This document shows, piece after piece, positions 23,606-32,098 of a DNA stretch of 32,281 bases. The notes beneath the pieces were generated by a model. It did not search any database, was not told the origin of the DNA, and was given only the letters and a program-made list of their open reading frames with translations. The position numbers and the translations under genes are program-made. Source of the DNA: Fulvimonas sp. R45 (GTDB taxonomy: Bacteria; Pseudomonadota; Gammaproteobacteria; Xanthomonadales; Rhodanobacteraceae); the NCBI RefSeq assembly GCF_030504985.1, contig NZ_JASERU010000027.1:1-32281 (forward strand), given 5' to 3'. Position 1 is the first letter of the stretch, and every line of letters starts with the position of its first letter.

Positions 23606-25864
23606 TCACAGCAGCCGCAGCAGCTCCTTCATCAGCGGCAGGCGGCGCACGCGCACGGCGCTGACGCGGAATACGGCGTTGGCGAGGGCGGGCGCGGCGC
23701 TGGGCATGGCGAGGAAGCTGGCGCCGGTGGGCGGGCGATCGTCGCCGGGGACGACGATCGTCTCCACGTCCTTCGGCAGCTGCGCCATGCCGGCCAGCGC
23801 GTAGTCCTTCCAGTCGTGCTGCTGCACGCGGCCGTCCTTGAAGGTGACGGCCAGGTTCAGCGCGGTGCCCAGCGCGTCCAGCGTGGCACCGGCGACCTGG
23901 CCTTCCAGGCCCTGCGGGTTGATCACCCGGCCCACGTCCACTGCGCAGACGGCGCGCTCGATGCCCAGCGTGTTGCCCTTCAGCGAGACCTCGACGGCAT
24001 GCGCCACGTAGGCGCCGCCGACGTGCCAGCAGGCGATGCCGAGGCCGTTGACGCTGTGCAGCCAGTTCGACTTCCAGCCGATGCGCCCGGCGACCAGCGA
24101 CAGCACGTTGCGCAGGCGGCCGATGTCCAGCGTGCCGCCGCCGGCGAGCGGCAGCTGGCGCGGTTCGCCGAGCAGGCGCAGCTGGGTGTCGAGCGGGTTC
24201 TCGCGCAGCAGATGGGCCAGCTCGTCGACGAAGCTCTGCACCGCGAAGGCGTTGGTGAGGTGCGGCATGCCGCGGTGCGGGCCGCGCGGCAGCGCGGAGG
24301 CGAGGCCGTACCAGTCGCTGCGGTAGTTGGGCACCAGGCCGGCGGGCAGCTGGTCGGCTTCCAGCTCGCTCGTCCACAGCCGCGCGTCCGGCACGCCGCG
24401 GCCGGCGAGCGCGGAGGCGCTGGCCAGCTTCTGGTCCCATGCGATGACGCGGCGGTTGCGGTCGATGATGGCGCTGATGCGGTGCGCGCTGGCGGGGCGG
24501 TACCAGTCGTGCGCGAGATCCTCGTCGCGCGTCCACAGCAGGCGTACCGGGCGGTCGACGGCCTTGGCCACGATCACCGCCTCGGCGACGTAGTCGTGGT
24601 CGAGGCGGCGGCCGTAGCCGCCGCCCACGCGCGGCACGCGGATCTCGATCTGGTCGGGCTTCAGGCCGGTGAGGCGCTGCACCACGGCCCAGGCGCGCTG
24701 CGGCGCCTGGGTGGGCACGACCAGGGTGGCGTGATCCTGCTCGATGCGCGCCAGGCAGCACATCGTCTCGGCGGTGGCGTGGGCCAGCCAGGGCTGATGG
24801 TAGGTGGCCTCGAAGCGGCGCGCGGCGTGCTTGCCGGCCTTGACCAGGTCGCCGTCGTCGCGCACGCGCGTGGTGGGGTCGGTCTTGCCGTCGAGCAGGG
24901 CGTCAGCCTGCTGCTCCAGCGCGGCGCTGGTCTCCTTGCCGCTGGGGCCGGGTTGCCAGTCGAGCTTGAGCTTGGCGCGGCCCTGCAGCGCGGCCCAGGT
25001 GTCCTCGGCGATCACCGCCACCGCGGGCGCGCACGGCGTCTCGCCGGCAGGCAGCGCCGGGTCCGGCTTGAGCTGCACGACTTTCAGCACGCCTTTCACC
25101 GCGAGGGTGTCGGCGGTGTCGATGCGCTCCAGCCGGCCGTCGCGCCAGGGGCAGTGCGACAGCACGGCCACCACGGCGTCGCCGATGTGGTGGTCGAGCG
25201 TGTACGGGGTCTGGCCGGTGACGAGGCCGTGCGCGTCGACATCGCCGGCGGGCTGGCCGATCAGGCGGTAGCGGTCCGGGGTCTTCAGCGGCAGTGCGGA
25301 TGGCGGCGGGGCAATCTTCGCGGCGGCGGCGGCGAGCGCGCCGTAGCCGAGGTGGCGGCCGTCGGGCGCGATCACCGTGCCGTTCTCGCTGCGCAGGCGA
25401 TCGGCGGATACGCCGAGCTGCCTGGCGGCGGCCTGCAGCAGCAGCCAGCGCGCCAGCGCGCCGGCCTGGCGCAGGTCGGCCCAGGCGGCGGGGATGGAGT
25501 TGCCGGTGCCGCCGAGCTGGTGGCCGTAGGTCCAGCGCGGCTGGCCGTTGGCGTCCTCCACGCCCAGGCCCAGCGGCACCACGCGGACGCGCGACCAGTC
25601 CGCGTCCAGCTCGTCGGCGACGATGCGGGGCAGGGCGGTGGCCACGCCGGTGCCGGTGTCGGGGTCGCGCGCGCCGATCAGCACGCTGCCGTCGGCGTCG
25701 ATGCGCACGTAGGCGCCCAGGCCGTACAGCGTGTCGCCGAGGAAATCCGTGGGCACCGGCGCGTCGGTGGCCGAGGCCAACGGGATGCCCACCACCAGCG
25801 CGCCGGCGGCGCCGGCCAGCACCTTGAGGAAGTTGCGGCGCGAAAGCTGCGTCTGCCCGCTCAT
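23606..25864 (-). CDS. Xanthine dehydrogenase-family large subunit (IorB-like), atypical active site
   Basis: A 752-residue protein of the molybdopterin-binding subunit family (isoquinoline 1-oxidoreductase beta type). A twin-arginine signal, LSRRNFLK (Arg9-Arg10), is followed by a hydrophobic stretch, so export by Tat to the periplasm is expected. Cofactor-related segments are kept: TQAPQRAW, VGGGYGRRLDHDY, RGPHRGMP and NAFAVQSFVDELAH. Near the C-terminus the family usually reads G-V-G-E-P-G-x-P-P-x-A-P, with Glu as catalytic base. Here the aligned stretch is TGASFLAMPSAAPALANA, with Phe717 at the Glu position. The expected family form VESFIDE is VQSFVDE. The protein may be a redox-inactive relative or may have a changed mechanism. 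It overlaps the small-subunit gene by ATGA. Confidence 0.85.
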   Translation of the reverse strand: MSGQTQLSRRNFLKVLAGAAGALVVGIPLASATDAPVPTDFLGDTLYGLGAYVRIDADGSVLIGARDPDTGTGVATALPRIVADELDADWSRVRVVPLGLGVEDANGQPRWTYGHQLGGTGNSIPAAWADLRQAGALARWLLLQAAARQLGVSADRLRSENGTVIAPDGRHLGYGALAAAAAKIAPPPSALPLKTPDRYRLIGQPAGDVDAHGLVTGQTPYTLDHHIGDAVVAVLSHCPWRDGRLERIDTADTLAVKGVLKVVQLKPDPALPAGETPCAPAVAVIAEDTWAALQGRAKLKLDWQPGPSGKETSAALEQQADALLDGKTDPTTRVRDDGDLVKAGKHAARRFEATYHQPWLAHATAETMCCLARIEQDHATLVVPTQAPQRAWAVVQRLTGLKPDQIEIRVPRVGGGYGRRLDHDYVAEAVIVAKAVDRPVRLLWTRDEDLAHDWYRPASAHRISAIIDRNRRVIAWDQKLASASALAGRGVPDARLWTSELEADQLPAGLVPNYRSDWYGLASALPRGPHRGMPHLTNAFAVQSFVDELAHLLRENPLDTQLRLLGEPRQLPLAGGGTLDIGRLRNVLSLVAGRIGWKSNWLHSVNGLGIACWHVGGAYVAHAVEVSLKGNTLGIERAVCAVDVGRVINPQGLEGQVAGATLDALGTALNLAVTFKDGRVQQHDWKDYALAGMAQLPKDVETIVVPGDDRPPTGASFLAMPSAAPALANAVFRVSAVRVRRLPLMKELLRLL

Positions 25865-26394
25865 GCCTTGCTTTCCTTCATGGCCTTGGCGGCGCGCTTG
25901 ATCGCGCGGCGCGCGCGGGTCTGGCAGCCGCAGCGGCACAGGTTGGGCAGGGTGTCGATGTCGGCGTCGGACGGCTCGCGACGGCGGCGCAGCAGGTCCG
26001 CCGCGGCGATCAGCCAGCCGGGCGTGCAGTAGCCGCAGCCGATCGCGTCCTCGTCGACGAAGGCCTGCTGCAGCGGGTGCAGCGAGCCGTCGGGCTGGGC
26101 CAGCCCCTCCACCGTGGTGACCTGGCGCCCGGCCAGCTTCGCCATCGGCAGCGCGACGGCCGACCGCGCCTTGCCGTCCACCAGCACCAGGTCGGCGCCG
26201 GACTCGCCGTGCTCGCCGCCGTAGCGTGTGCCGCCCAGCTTCAGCACGTCGCGCAGGTACCACAGCAGCGGCATCTGCGGATCGCCGGTGTGCTGGAAGT
26301 GCTCGCCGTTGACCTGCAGGCCGATGCCCGTGCGCGCCGGCTCGGGCTCGACGCTGCCGGGACTGCGGTGCGGCGGGACGTGGACTTGCGCCAT
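25861..26394 (-). CDS. Xanthine dehydrogenase-family small subunit (IorA-like) lacking the plant-type [2Fe-2S] cysteines
   Basis: A 177-residue electron-transfer subunit. The C-terminal [2Fe-2S] domain is intact: Cys120 and Cys123 (IGCGYCTPG) with Cys153 and Cys155 (LCRCGC). The N-terminal plant-ferredoxin-like domain keeps its fold landmarks (LRDVLKLGGTRYG, LVLVDGKA). However, the canonical Y-G-C-x-x-G-x-C-G-A-C has become YGGEHGESGAD, so Gly60, Ser65 and Asp68 stand at cysteine positions. The fourth cysteine, after GKARS, is Ala79. Only one of the usual two clusters can form. There is also an N-terminal extension of about 20 residues. AGGAGA 11 nt upstream supports the ATG at 26394. The stop overlaps the large-subunit start (ATGA). 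Confidence 0.88.
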   Translation of the reverse strand: MAQVHVPPHRSPGSVEPEPARTGIGLQVNGEHFQHTGDPQMPLLWYLRDVLKLGGTRYGGEHGESGADLVLVDGKARSAVALPMAKLAGRQVTTVEGLAQPDGSLHPLQQAFVDEDAIGCGYCTPGWLIAAADLLRRRREPSDADIDTLPNLCRCGCQTRARRAIKRAAKAMKESKA

Positions 26395-26882
26395 CGGGAT
26401 CGCGTCTCCTCGAACGTGGGAAGGCCGCGGGCCCCGGCCCGCGCGTCCGCGCATTGTGGCATCGCACGGCGCGCTTGGGGCCGGCGGCGGCTGAACGGGT
26501 GACGTTATACCGGGACTCCGGGGGCGATAACCGGCAGGTCGGTGTCGAATTGTGCGAGCTGCCGTGCAGGCCCTGCGCCGCCACTTGTGCCATCGTAGCG
26601 ACGGGTAGCGATGGCAGCCATGGATGGCCTGGCACGCCCCGAAGCTTATGGGTGTCATGGCGATGGCGGGCCAAGCATTGGCGAAGGAGGCGGGGACACG
26701 GGCGTGTCCGGTTCCGTAACGAGTTGCCGGATATCGGAGACGGGATGTCGTTGGTATGCTGCGCGGATCATCCCGAACTCTTCCCCAGGCGAGTAGACGG
26801 TCAGGCGGGGCTTGAATAGGTGCCGGATGGGCAAGGACGTTCAGGTGGCGAGGAGCAGGTAATCATGTCTTGGAGGATATGC
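26395..26882. other. 488-bp gap between divergent transcription units, no gene seen
   Basis: It lies between the small-subunit gene (minus) and the rhs gene (plus), so promoters for both must be here. I see no convincing -35/-10 pair, no RNA gene and no open frame with coding character. Composition becomes less GC-rich towards the rhs gene. Confidence 0.5.
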
Positions 26883-29800
26883 ATGGAGCGGATTCGTTGG
26901 TTGCGGGGGATGCTTCCCTTTATCGTATGTGGCTGGCTCTTCGTGGGAGCCGCCGTGTCCCAAGGCACATCGGCGGCGCCTCCATTCGGACAGGCCATTT
27001 ATCCGAGTCGCGCCGCAGCCGTTGCCGCTTGTGAAGCGGATAAGTCCTGGTTTTTAGAATATATGGATTTGTCGCCACAAGACTATACTTTGCTGAGTCA
27101 AACGTGTTTGTCTTATCCATATGATGCTTATTACAATCAGGTCGTTCTCGTAGCGACATGGTGGGATGCGACAATACACGGTTTATGGCCGGCAGGTTTT
27201 GGACAATTCGCCTACCCAATAACTTATGAGTGTTCGGACCCGAGCAGGCCAGCAAGCCTCCCGTGCGTCCCCTACAAGCCGGAAAAGAACCTGGGATGTG
27301 GTTGCGACCATGTAGGCATCAAGCCGCCGTTGGTCGGCAACCCGATCAACGTGGGCACGGGCGACAAGGCCCAGTCGGCGACGGACTTCGACTTGGGCGA
27401 CCTGGTATTCACCCGCTACTACAACAGTTCGCCCAGTGTGCGCGGATCCCACCTGGGGGTCGGCTGGCTCGACAGCTACGACCGGACCGTCATGCAGACG
27501 GTTCCAGGCGTCGCGACACAGATGACGGCCGCGCGCCCCGATGGCCGGGAACTGGTCTTCAACAAGGTCGGCGGGGTATGGGTGCCGGACGGGGATATCC
27601 CGGACCGTTTGGTCGAAAACGACACCAGCAGCGGTGCGGTCGCTTCCTGGCGCCTATTCGTTGCCCGCACGCGGACGTATGAATCGTATTCGGCGGGCGG
27701 CCTGCTGCTGTCGATAAGCGACGGAAGCCATGTGCTGGCCACCCTCGGCTATACGGCCGGTACCGAGCTCTCGTCGACCGGTTCGGTGGTGTCGCCGGCG
27801 CTGCTGGCAACGGTGACCGACAGCCAGGGCCGGACCCTGACTTTTGGCTACGACAACTGGAACCGGTTGGTTTCCCTGCGGTTGCCGGATGGCGGTTCGA
27901 TCGACTATGGCTACGACGCGAACAATTTCCTGTCCCAGGTCACGTATCCGGATCATGCGTCGCGCCAGTATGTCTACGACGAGCCGGCCTTCAGTGCCGC
28001 CGGAGTGAAGCAAGGCAAGCTGACGGGCATCGTGGACGAAAGCGGCGCGCGCTATGCCACGTATGGCTACCAGGCGGACGGGCGCGCGATATCCACGCAG
28101 CATGGCCAGGGCGCCGATCGGCACATGGTCAGCTATGCGACCGACGGCATGAGCGCCCAGGTGACCTACCCCACCGGGGTGCAGGAGACGCTGGGGTTCT
28201 CCAACACCCTGGGCAGCATGAAGGCCGCTGCCGCCAGCACGCCCTGTGGGCGGGCCTGCGGCGAACTGGCCCAGTCCCGGACGTACGACGCCAACGGCTA
28301 CCCGGCGTCCTCCACCGACTTCAACGGCAACGTCACCACGACGACCTACGACACGGCGGGCCTGCTGACCCAGCAGGTCGACGCCTCGGGCACACCCAGC
28401 CAGCGCACTACGAACCTCACCTGGGACACGACGCTGCGCGTACCGCTGACGCGCACGGTGCTGGACGCCAGTGGCCATACGGTGAGCAACACCCAGTGGA
28501 CCTACAACACGCGAGGCCAGGTGCTGGCACGCTGCGAGGTGGATCCGGGCAACAGCGCCACGGCCGGCTACGCCTGCGCGGCGACCGGCGCGGTGCCGGC
28601 CGGCGTACGCCGCTGGACCACCACCTATTGCGATGCCGTCGACGGCACCCAGTGCCCGCTGGTCGGCCTGCCGCTGACGGCGACGGGCCCGCGCACCGAC
28701 CTGGCGCAGACCACCGCCTACAGCTACTACCTGGACAGCGCGACCCGTGACTGCACGACGCCGGGAGGCGCCTGCCACCAGCCGGGCGACCTGCACACGG
28801 TCACCGATGCGCTGGGTCACGCCACCACCATCGCCTCCTACGATGCCGATGGCCGCATCACCCGGGAAACCGACGCCAACGGCGTGAACACCGACCTCAC
28901 CTACACCCCGCGCGGCTGGCTGGCCACGCGCAGCGTGGGTGGGGCGACCACCACCTTCACCTACACGCCCTATGGCGCGGTGGCCTCCATCACCGACCCG
29001 GACGGCATCGTCACGGCCTATACCTACGACGCGGCCCACCGCCTTACCGACATCACGGACGCGCAGGGCAACCGCCTCCACTACACGCTGGACGCGGCCG
29101 GCAACAAGACGGCCGAGCAGGTCTACGACGCCAACGGTGCGGTGCGCCGCAGCCTCACGCGCACCTACAACCCCCTGGGCGAACTGACCTCGGTGGTGGA
29201 CGGCCTGAACCAGACCGTGTTCAGCGCCGGCTACAGCGACAGCTACGACGCCGACGGCCACCTGGTGCACAGTGCCAATGGCCGGGGCGTGCAGCAGCAC
29301 CAGGGCTACGACGCGCTGAACCGGCTGGTGCAGACGATCCAGGACTACGACGGCACGGACAGCAGCACCGCCAACACCACCACGGGCTATGCCTACGACA
29401 GCCTGGGCCGCCTGACCGGGGTGACCGACCCGGACGGGCTGGCCACCACCTACGCCTACGACGGCCTGTCCGACGCCACCGGGCAGGCCAGCCCGGACAC
29501 GGGCAGCACCACGCGCACCTACGATGCGGCGGGCAACGTGCGCACCCGTACCGACGCCAAGGGCATCACGGCGACGAACAGCTACGACGCGCTGGATCGC
29601 CTCGTTAGTACCACGTACCCCGACAGCACGCAGGACGTGGCCTACCACTACGACGAGGTGGATAGTGTCACCGGGTGCAGCAACTCGTACCCGGTCGGGC
29701 GCCTGACCCGGATCGTCGAGAGCGCCGTCACCACGGTGTACTGCTACGACGCCCAGGGCCGTGTCACCCGCAAGCAGCAGGTCACCGCCAGCGGCACGGA

Positions 29801-31490
29801 TACGACGGGCTACGCCTACACGGCGGCGGGCCGACTGGGCGGCATCGTGTACCCCAGCGGCACGCTGGTCACTTACACCCGCGATAGCGATGGACGCATC
29901 CAGGGCGTCAGCGTGACGCCGCCGAATGGCACCGCCCGCACCACCGTCAGCAGCGTCGCGTACCTTCCGTTCGGCCCGGTGAGCGGCTACACGCTGGGCA
30001 ACGGACAGGTCGTCACAAGAGCCTACGATGCGAACTACCGGCTGACGGACCTGACGAGCCCGGCGTTCAACTTGCACGTGGCGCGGGATGCGATGGGTGA
30101 TATCACGGCCATCGGCAACAGCCCGGGCGCAAGTCCGGCGACGGAGAGCTACCACTACGACGCGCTCGACCGGCTGACCGCGATCACCGAGGCGGACGGC
30201 AGCATGCTGGAGAGCGTGACGTACAACAAGACGGGCGACCGGTTGAGCAAGAGCGGCAGCGGGCTGGCGACCGGGAATTACAGCTACGCCGCCAACACGC
30301 ACCAGCTCATTGCCACCGGCAACGCAGCCAGAGCCGTGGATGCCAATGGCAACACCACGGCGATCAGTCAGGCGGGGATCACCTACGGATTAGGCTACAA
30401 CGACCGCAACCGATTGACGGTGGTGCAGTCCGGCGGTAGCACGGTGGGCACCTACACCTACAACGCACTGGGCCAGCGCATCCAGAAGGTGACGGGCACT
30501 GGCACCGAGCGTCTCGATTACGACGAGGCGAGCCAGCTACTGGCGGAGGCCGGCTTGACGAACCGGGACTATATATGGATGGACGACATCCCGGTGGCGA
30601 CAGTCGATACTCAAGCCAGGGCGAGCACAATCAGCTACATCACGGCGGATCAGCTCGGCACGCCGCGGGCGATAGCCGACGGCAGCGGCACGGCGTTCTG
30701 GCAACTGCCATACCAAGGCAACGCCTTCGAGGAACTTTTGCCGGCGTCATCAACGGGCTACGTATACAACCTCCGCAGTGCAGGGGAATATTACGATACC
30801 GAGACGGGCCTCGACAGCAACGGTTACCGTACGCGCGACCCGGGTACGTGGCGATTCTTGCAAAGCGATCCGTTGGGGCTGGGCGGTGGCGTCAGTACCT
30901 ATGCGACGGTCGGAAGCAATCCATTAGGCAACATCGACCCCTTGGGGTTGCAGACGCTGCCTCCCTCGACGTATAGCATTGATTGGACGAAGCCAGAAAC
31001 TCGGAGCGCATTCGCGCAGTATGCACTCAACCTGGTTGTCCCCGGTTATGCGCTCTACGGATGCTACAAAGAGGGGTGTGGCGCTGCAGGGTGGGTCGGT
31101 GCAGCACTGGGCTCCTTGCCTGCCATAGGCGCTGTATCTGGCGTGCTGAGAGAGGCGCGTGCGGCAAGGGCAATGTGTGGAGCTGCAGAAGGTAGCGGTA
31201 AGACAATAGTTATTGGTGAAAGCATGGCCGATCGCGTGATTCCGGCTGCTGAAGCTAATGGAGCTTCATACTACAACCCTCCCGAGGCACCACCCGAGCA
31301 ATGGATGCAAAACAACCGAGACTGGATTAATCAGAAAATGGATGAAGGTTGCACCATACTCGATTGCGGCGCAGCGCCTGGGCGCACGAACTATCCCAAC
31401 CCTACTAGTCCATATTATCAAATGGAACTTGATCAAATCATGAGTCGCGGGTATCGGAATTATTCTAAGATACCTGTCATTGGAGAATAG
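26883..31490 (+). CDS. RHS-repeat polymorphic toxin with Sec signal
   Basis: A 1535-residue RHS protein. Residues 1-31 form a Sec signal (MERIRWLRGMLPFIVCGWLF opening). Residues about 32-150 are a Cys-containing N-terminal region I do not recognise. From about 153, GNPINVGTGDKAQSATDF marks a DUF6531-type start of the RHS shell. Many YD repeats follow (YDANG, YDALDRL, YDAAGNV) up to about 1290. The RHS core ends in the self-cleavage-type pair DPLGL at 1329 and DPLGL at 1352. The variable C-terminus (1357-1535) has hydrophobic segments and then a toxin-like domain (1437-1535) with GKTIVIGESM and SPYYQMELDQI. The toxin activity is not recognised. DNA becomes AT-richer in the C-terminal part, as expected for swapped tips. 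The start at 26883 has GGAGG 6 nt upstream; ATG 26865 is an alternative. Confidence 0.92.
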   Translation: MERIRWLRGMLPFIVCGWLFVGAAVSQGTSAAPPFGQAIYPSRAAAVAACEADKSWFLEYMDLSPQDYTLLSQTCLSYPYDAYYNQVVLVATWWDATIHGLWPAGFGQFAYPITYECSDPSRPASLPCVPYKPEKNLGCGCDHVGIKPPLVGNPINVGTGDKAQSATDFDLGDLVFTRYYNSSPSVRGSHLGVGWLDSYDRTVMQTVPGVATQMTAARPDGRELVFNKVGGVWVPDGDIPDRLVENDTSSGAVASWRLFVARTRTYESYSAGGLLLSISDGSHVLATLGYTAGTELSSTGSVVSPALLATVTDSQGRTLTFGYDNWNRLVSLRLPDGGSIDYGYDANNFLSQVTYPDHASRQYVYDEPAFSAAGVKQGKLTGIVDESGARYATYGYQADGRAISTQHGQGADRHMVSYATDGMSAQVTYPTGVQETLGFSNTLGSMKAAAASTPCGRACGELAQSRTYDANGYPASSTDFNGNVTTTTYDTAGLLTQQVDASGTPSQRTTNLTWDTTLRVPLTRTVLDASGHTVSNTQWTYNTRGQVLARCEVDPGNSATAGYACAATGAVPAGVRRWTTTYCDAVDGTQCPLVGLPLTATGPRTDLAQTTAYSYYLDSATRDCTTPGGACHQPGDLHTVTDALGHATTIASYDADGRITRETDANGVNTDLTYTPRGWLATRSVGGATTTFTYTPYGAVASITDPDGIVTAYTYDAAHRLTDITDAQGNRLHYTLDAAGNKTAEQVYDANGAVRRSLTRTYNPLGELTSVVDGLNQTVFSAGYSDSYDADGHLVHSANGRGVQQHQGYDALNRLVQTIQDYDGTDSSTANTTTGYAYDSLGRLTGVTDPDGLATTYAYDGLSDATGQASPDTGSTTRTYDAAGNVRTRTDAKGITATNSYDALDRLVSTTYPDSTQDVAYHYDEVDSVTGCSNSYPVGRLTRIVESAVTTVYCYDAQGRVTRKQQVTASGTDTTGYAYTAAGRLGGIVYPSGTLVTYTRDSDGRIQGVSVTPPNGTARTTVSSVAYLPFGPVSGYTLGNGQVVTRAYDANYRLTDLTSPAFNLHVARDAMGDITAIGNSPGASPATESYHYDALDRLTAITEADGSMLESVTYNKTGDRLSKSGSGLATGNYSYAANTHQLIATGNAARAVDANGNTTAISQAGITYGLGYNDRNRLTVVQSGGSTVGTYTYNALGQRIQKVTGTGTERLDYDEASQLLAEAGLTNRDYIWMDDIPVATVDTQARASTISYITADQLGTPRAIADGSGTAFWQLPYQGNAFEELLPASSTGYVYNLRSAGEYYDTETGLDSNGYRTRDPGTWRFLQSDPLGLGGGVSTYATVGSNPLGNIDPLGLQTLPPSTYSIDWTKPETRSAFAQYALNLVVPGYALYGCYKEGCGAAGWVGAALGSLPAIGAVSGVLREARAARAMCGAAEGSGKTIVIGESMADRVIPAAEANGASYYNPPEAPPEQWMQNNRDWINQKMDEGCTILDCGAAPGRTNYPNPTSPYYQMELDQIMSRGYRNYSKIPVIGE

Positions 31491-31492
31491 AA

Positions 31493-31693
31493 ATGAGTTT
31501 AAACATAAATAAAATAGACGACCAACATTATACAGCTTCTGCGACACCGCCTCATGTCAAGGAGCCTTGGTCAACAGCCTCAGCGTTGCCAGTTAGAGAG
31601 CTAATCAAGGAATTGCAAGCCCGAGGTTGTCATCAGCAAGACATTGGCGATGTGTTGTATGAATTGGACCCGCAGTGGGTAGAAAAGCTCTAA
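31493..31693 (+). CDS. Candidate RHS immunity protein
   Basis: A 66-residue soluble protein whose ATG lies 2 bp after the rhs stop, with GGAGAA inside the rhs end as ribosome-binding site, so translation is coupled. It opens MSLNINKIDDQHYTASATPP and has a helical segment VRELIKELQARGCHQQDIGD. It shares the lower GC of the toxin tip. Small genes in this position normally encode the cognate immunity protein that neutralises the RHS C-terminal toxin; the function is inferred from position alone. No known domain recognised. Confidence 0.75.
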   Translation: MSLNINKIDDQHYTASATPPHVKEPWSTASALPVRELIKELQARGCHQQDIGDVLYELDPQWVEKL

Positions 31694-31697
31694 TCCA

Positions 31698-32098
31698 ATA
31701 CGTTTTTCAGCGAGAGTTACGCCCCCGATGGGAACCGGGTGCACAGTGCCGATGGCCGGGGCGTGCAGCAGCACCAGGGCTACGACGCGCTGAACCGGCT
31801 GGTGCAGACGATCCAGGACTACGACGGCACGGACAGCAGCACCGCCAACACCACCACGGGCTATGCCTACGACAGCCTGGACCGCCTGGTCGGGGTGACC
31901 GACCCGGACGGGCTGGCCACCACCTACGCCTACGACGGCCTGTCCAACGCCACTGGGCAGGCCAGCCCGGACACGGGCAACACCGTGCGCACCTACGATG
32001 CGGCGGGCAACGTGCGCACCCGCACCGACGCCAAGGGCATCACGGCGACGAACAGCTACGACGCGCTGGATCGCCTCGTTAGTACCACGTACCCCGAC
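31698..32098 (+). pseudogene. Displaced rhs fragment
   Basis: From 31739 to 32098 the sequence matches 29265-29624 of the intact rhs gene without gaps and with about 10 differences in 360 bp (97%). The match is offset by exactly 2474 bp. Weaker rhs-like coding (FSESYAPDGNRVHSADGRG) begins just after the immunity stop. The fragment has no start and is cut at 32098, where IS sequence begins. It is a remnant of a second rhs core or displaced tip cassette and a substrate for recombination with the intact gene. Confidence 0.88.

Noticed and set aside
27654-30302. 882-residue minus-strand open frame inside rhs
   Set aside because: It mirrors the repetitive YD-repeat coding of the rhs gene on the opposite strand. 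There is no RBS or independent domain. Its apparent repeats (e.g. VVGIARGGVGGAAVRAVV) also recur antisense to the displaced rhs copy.
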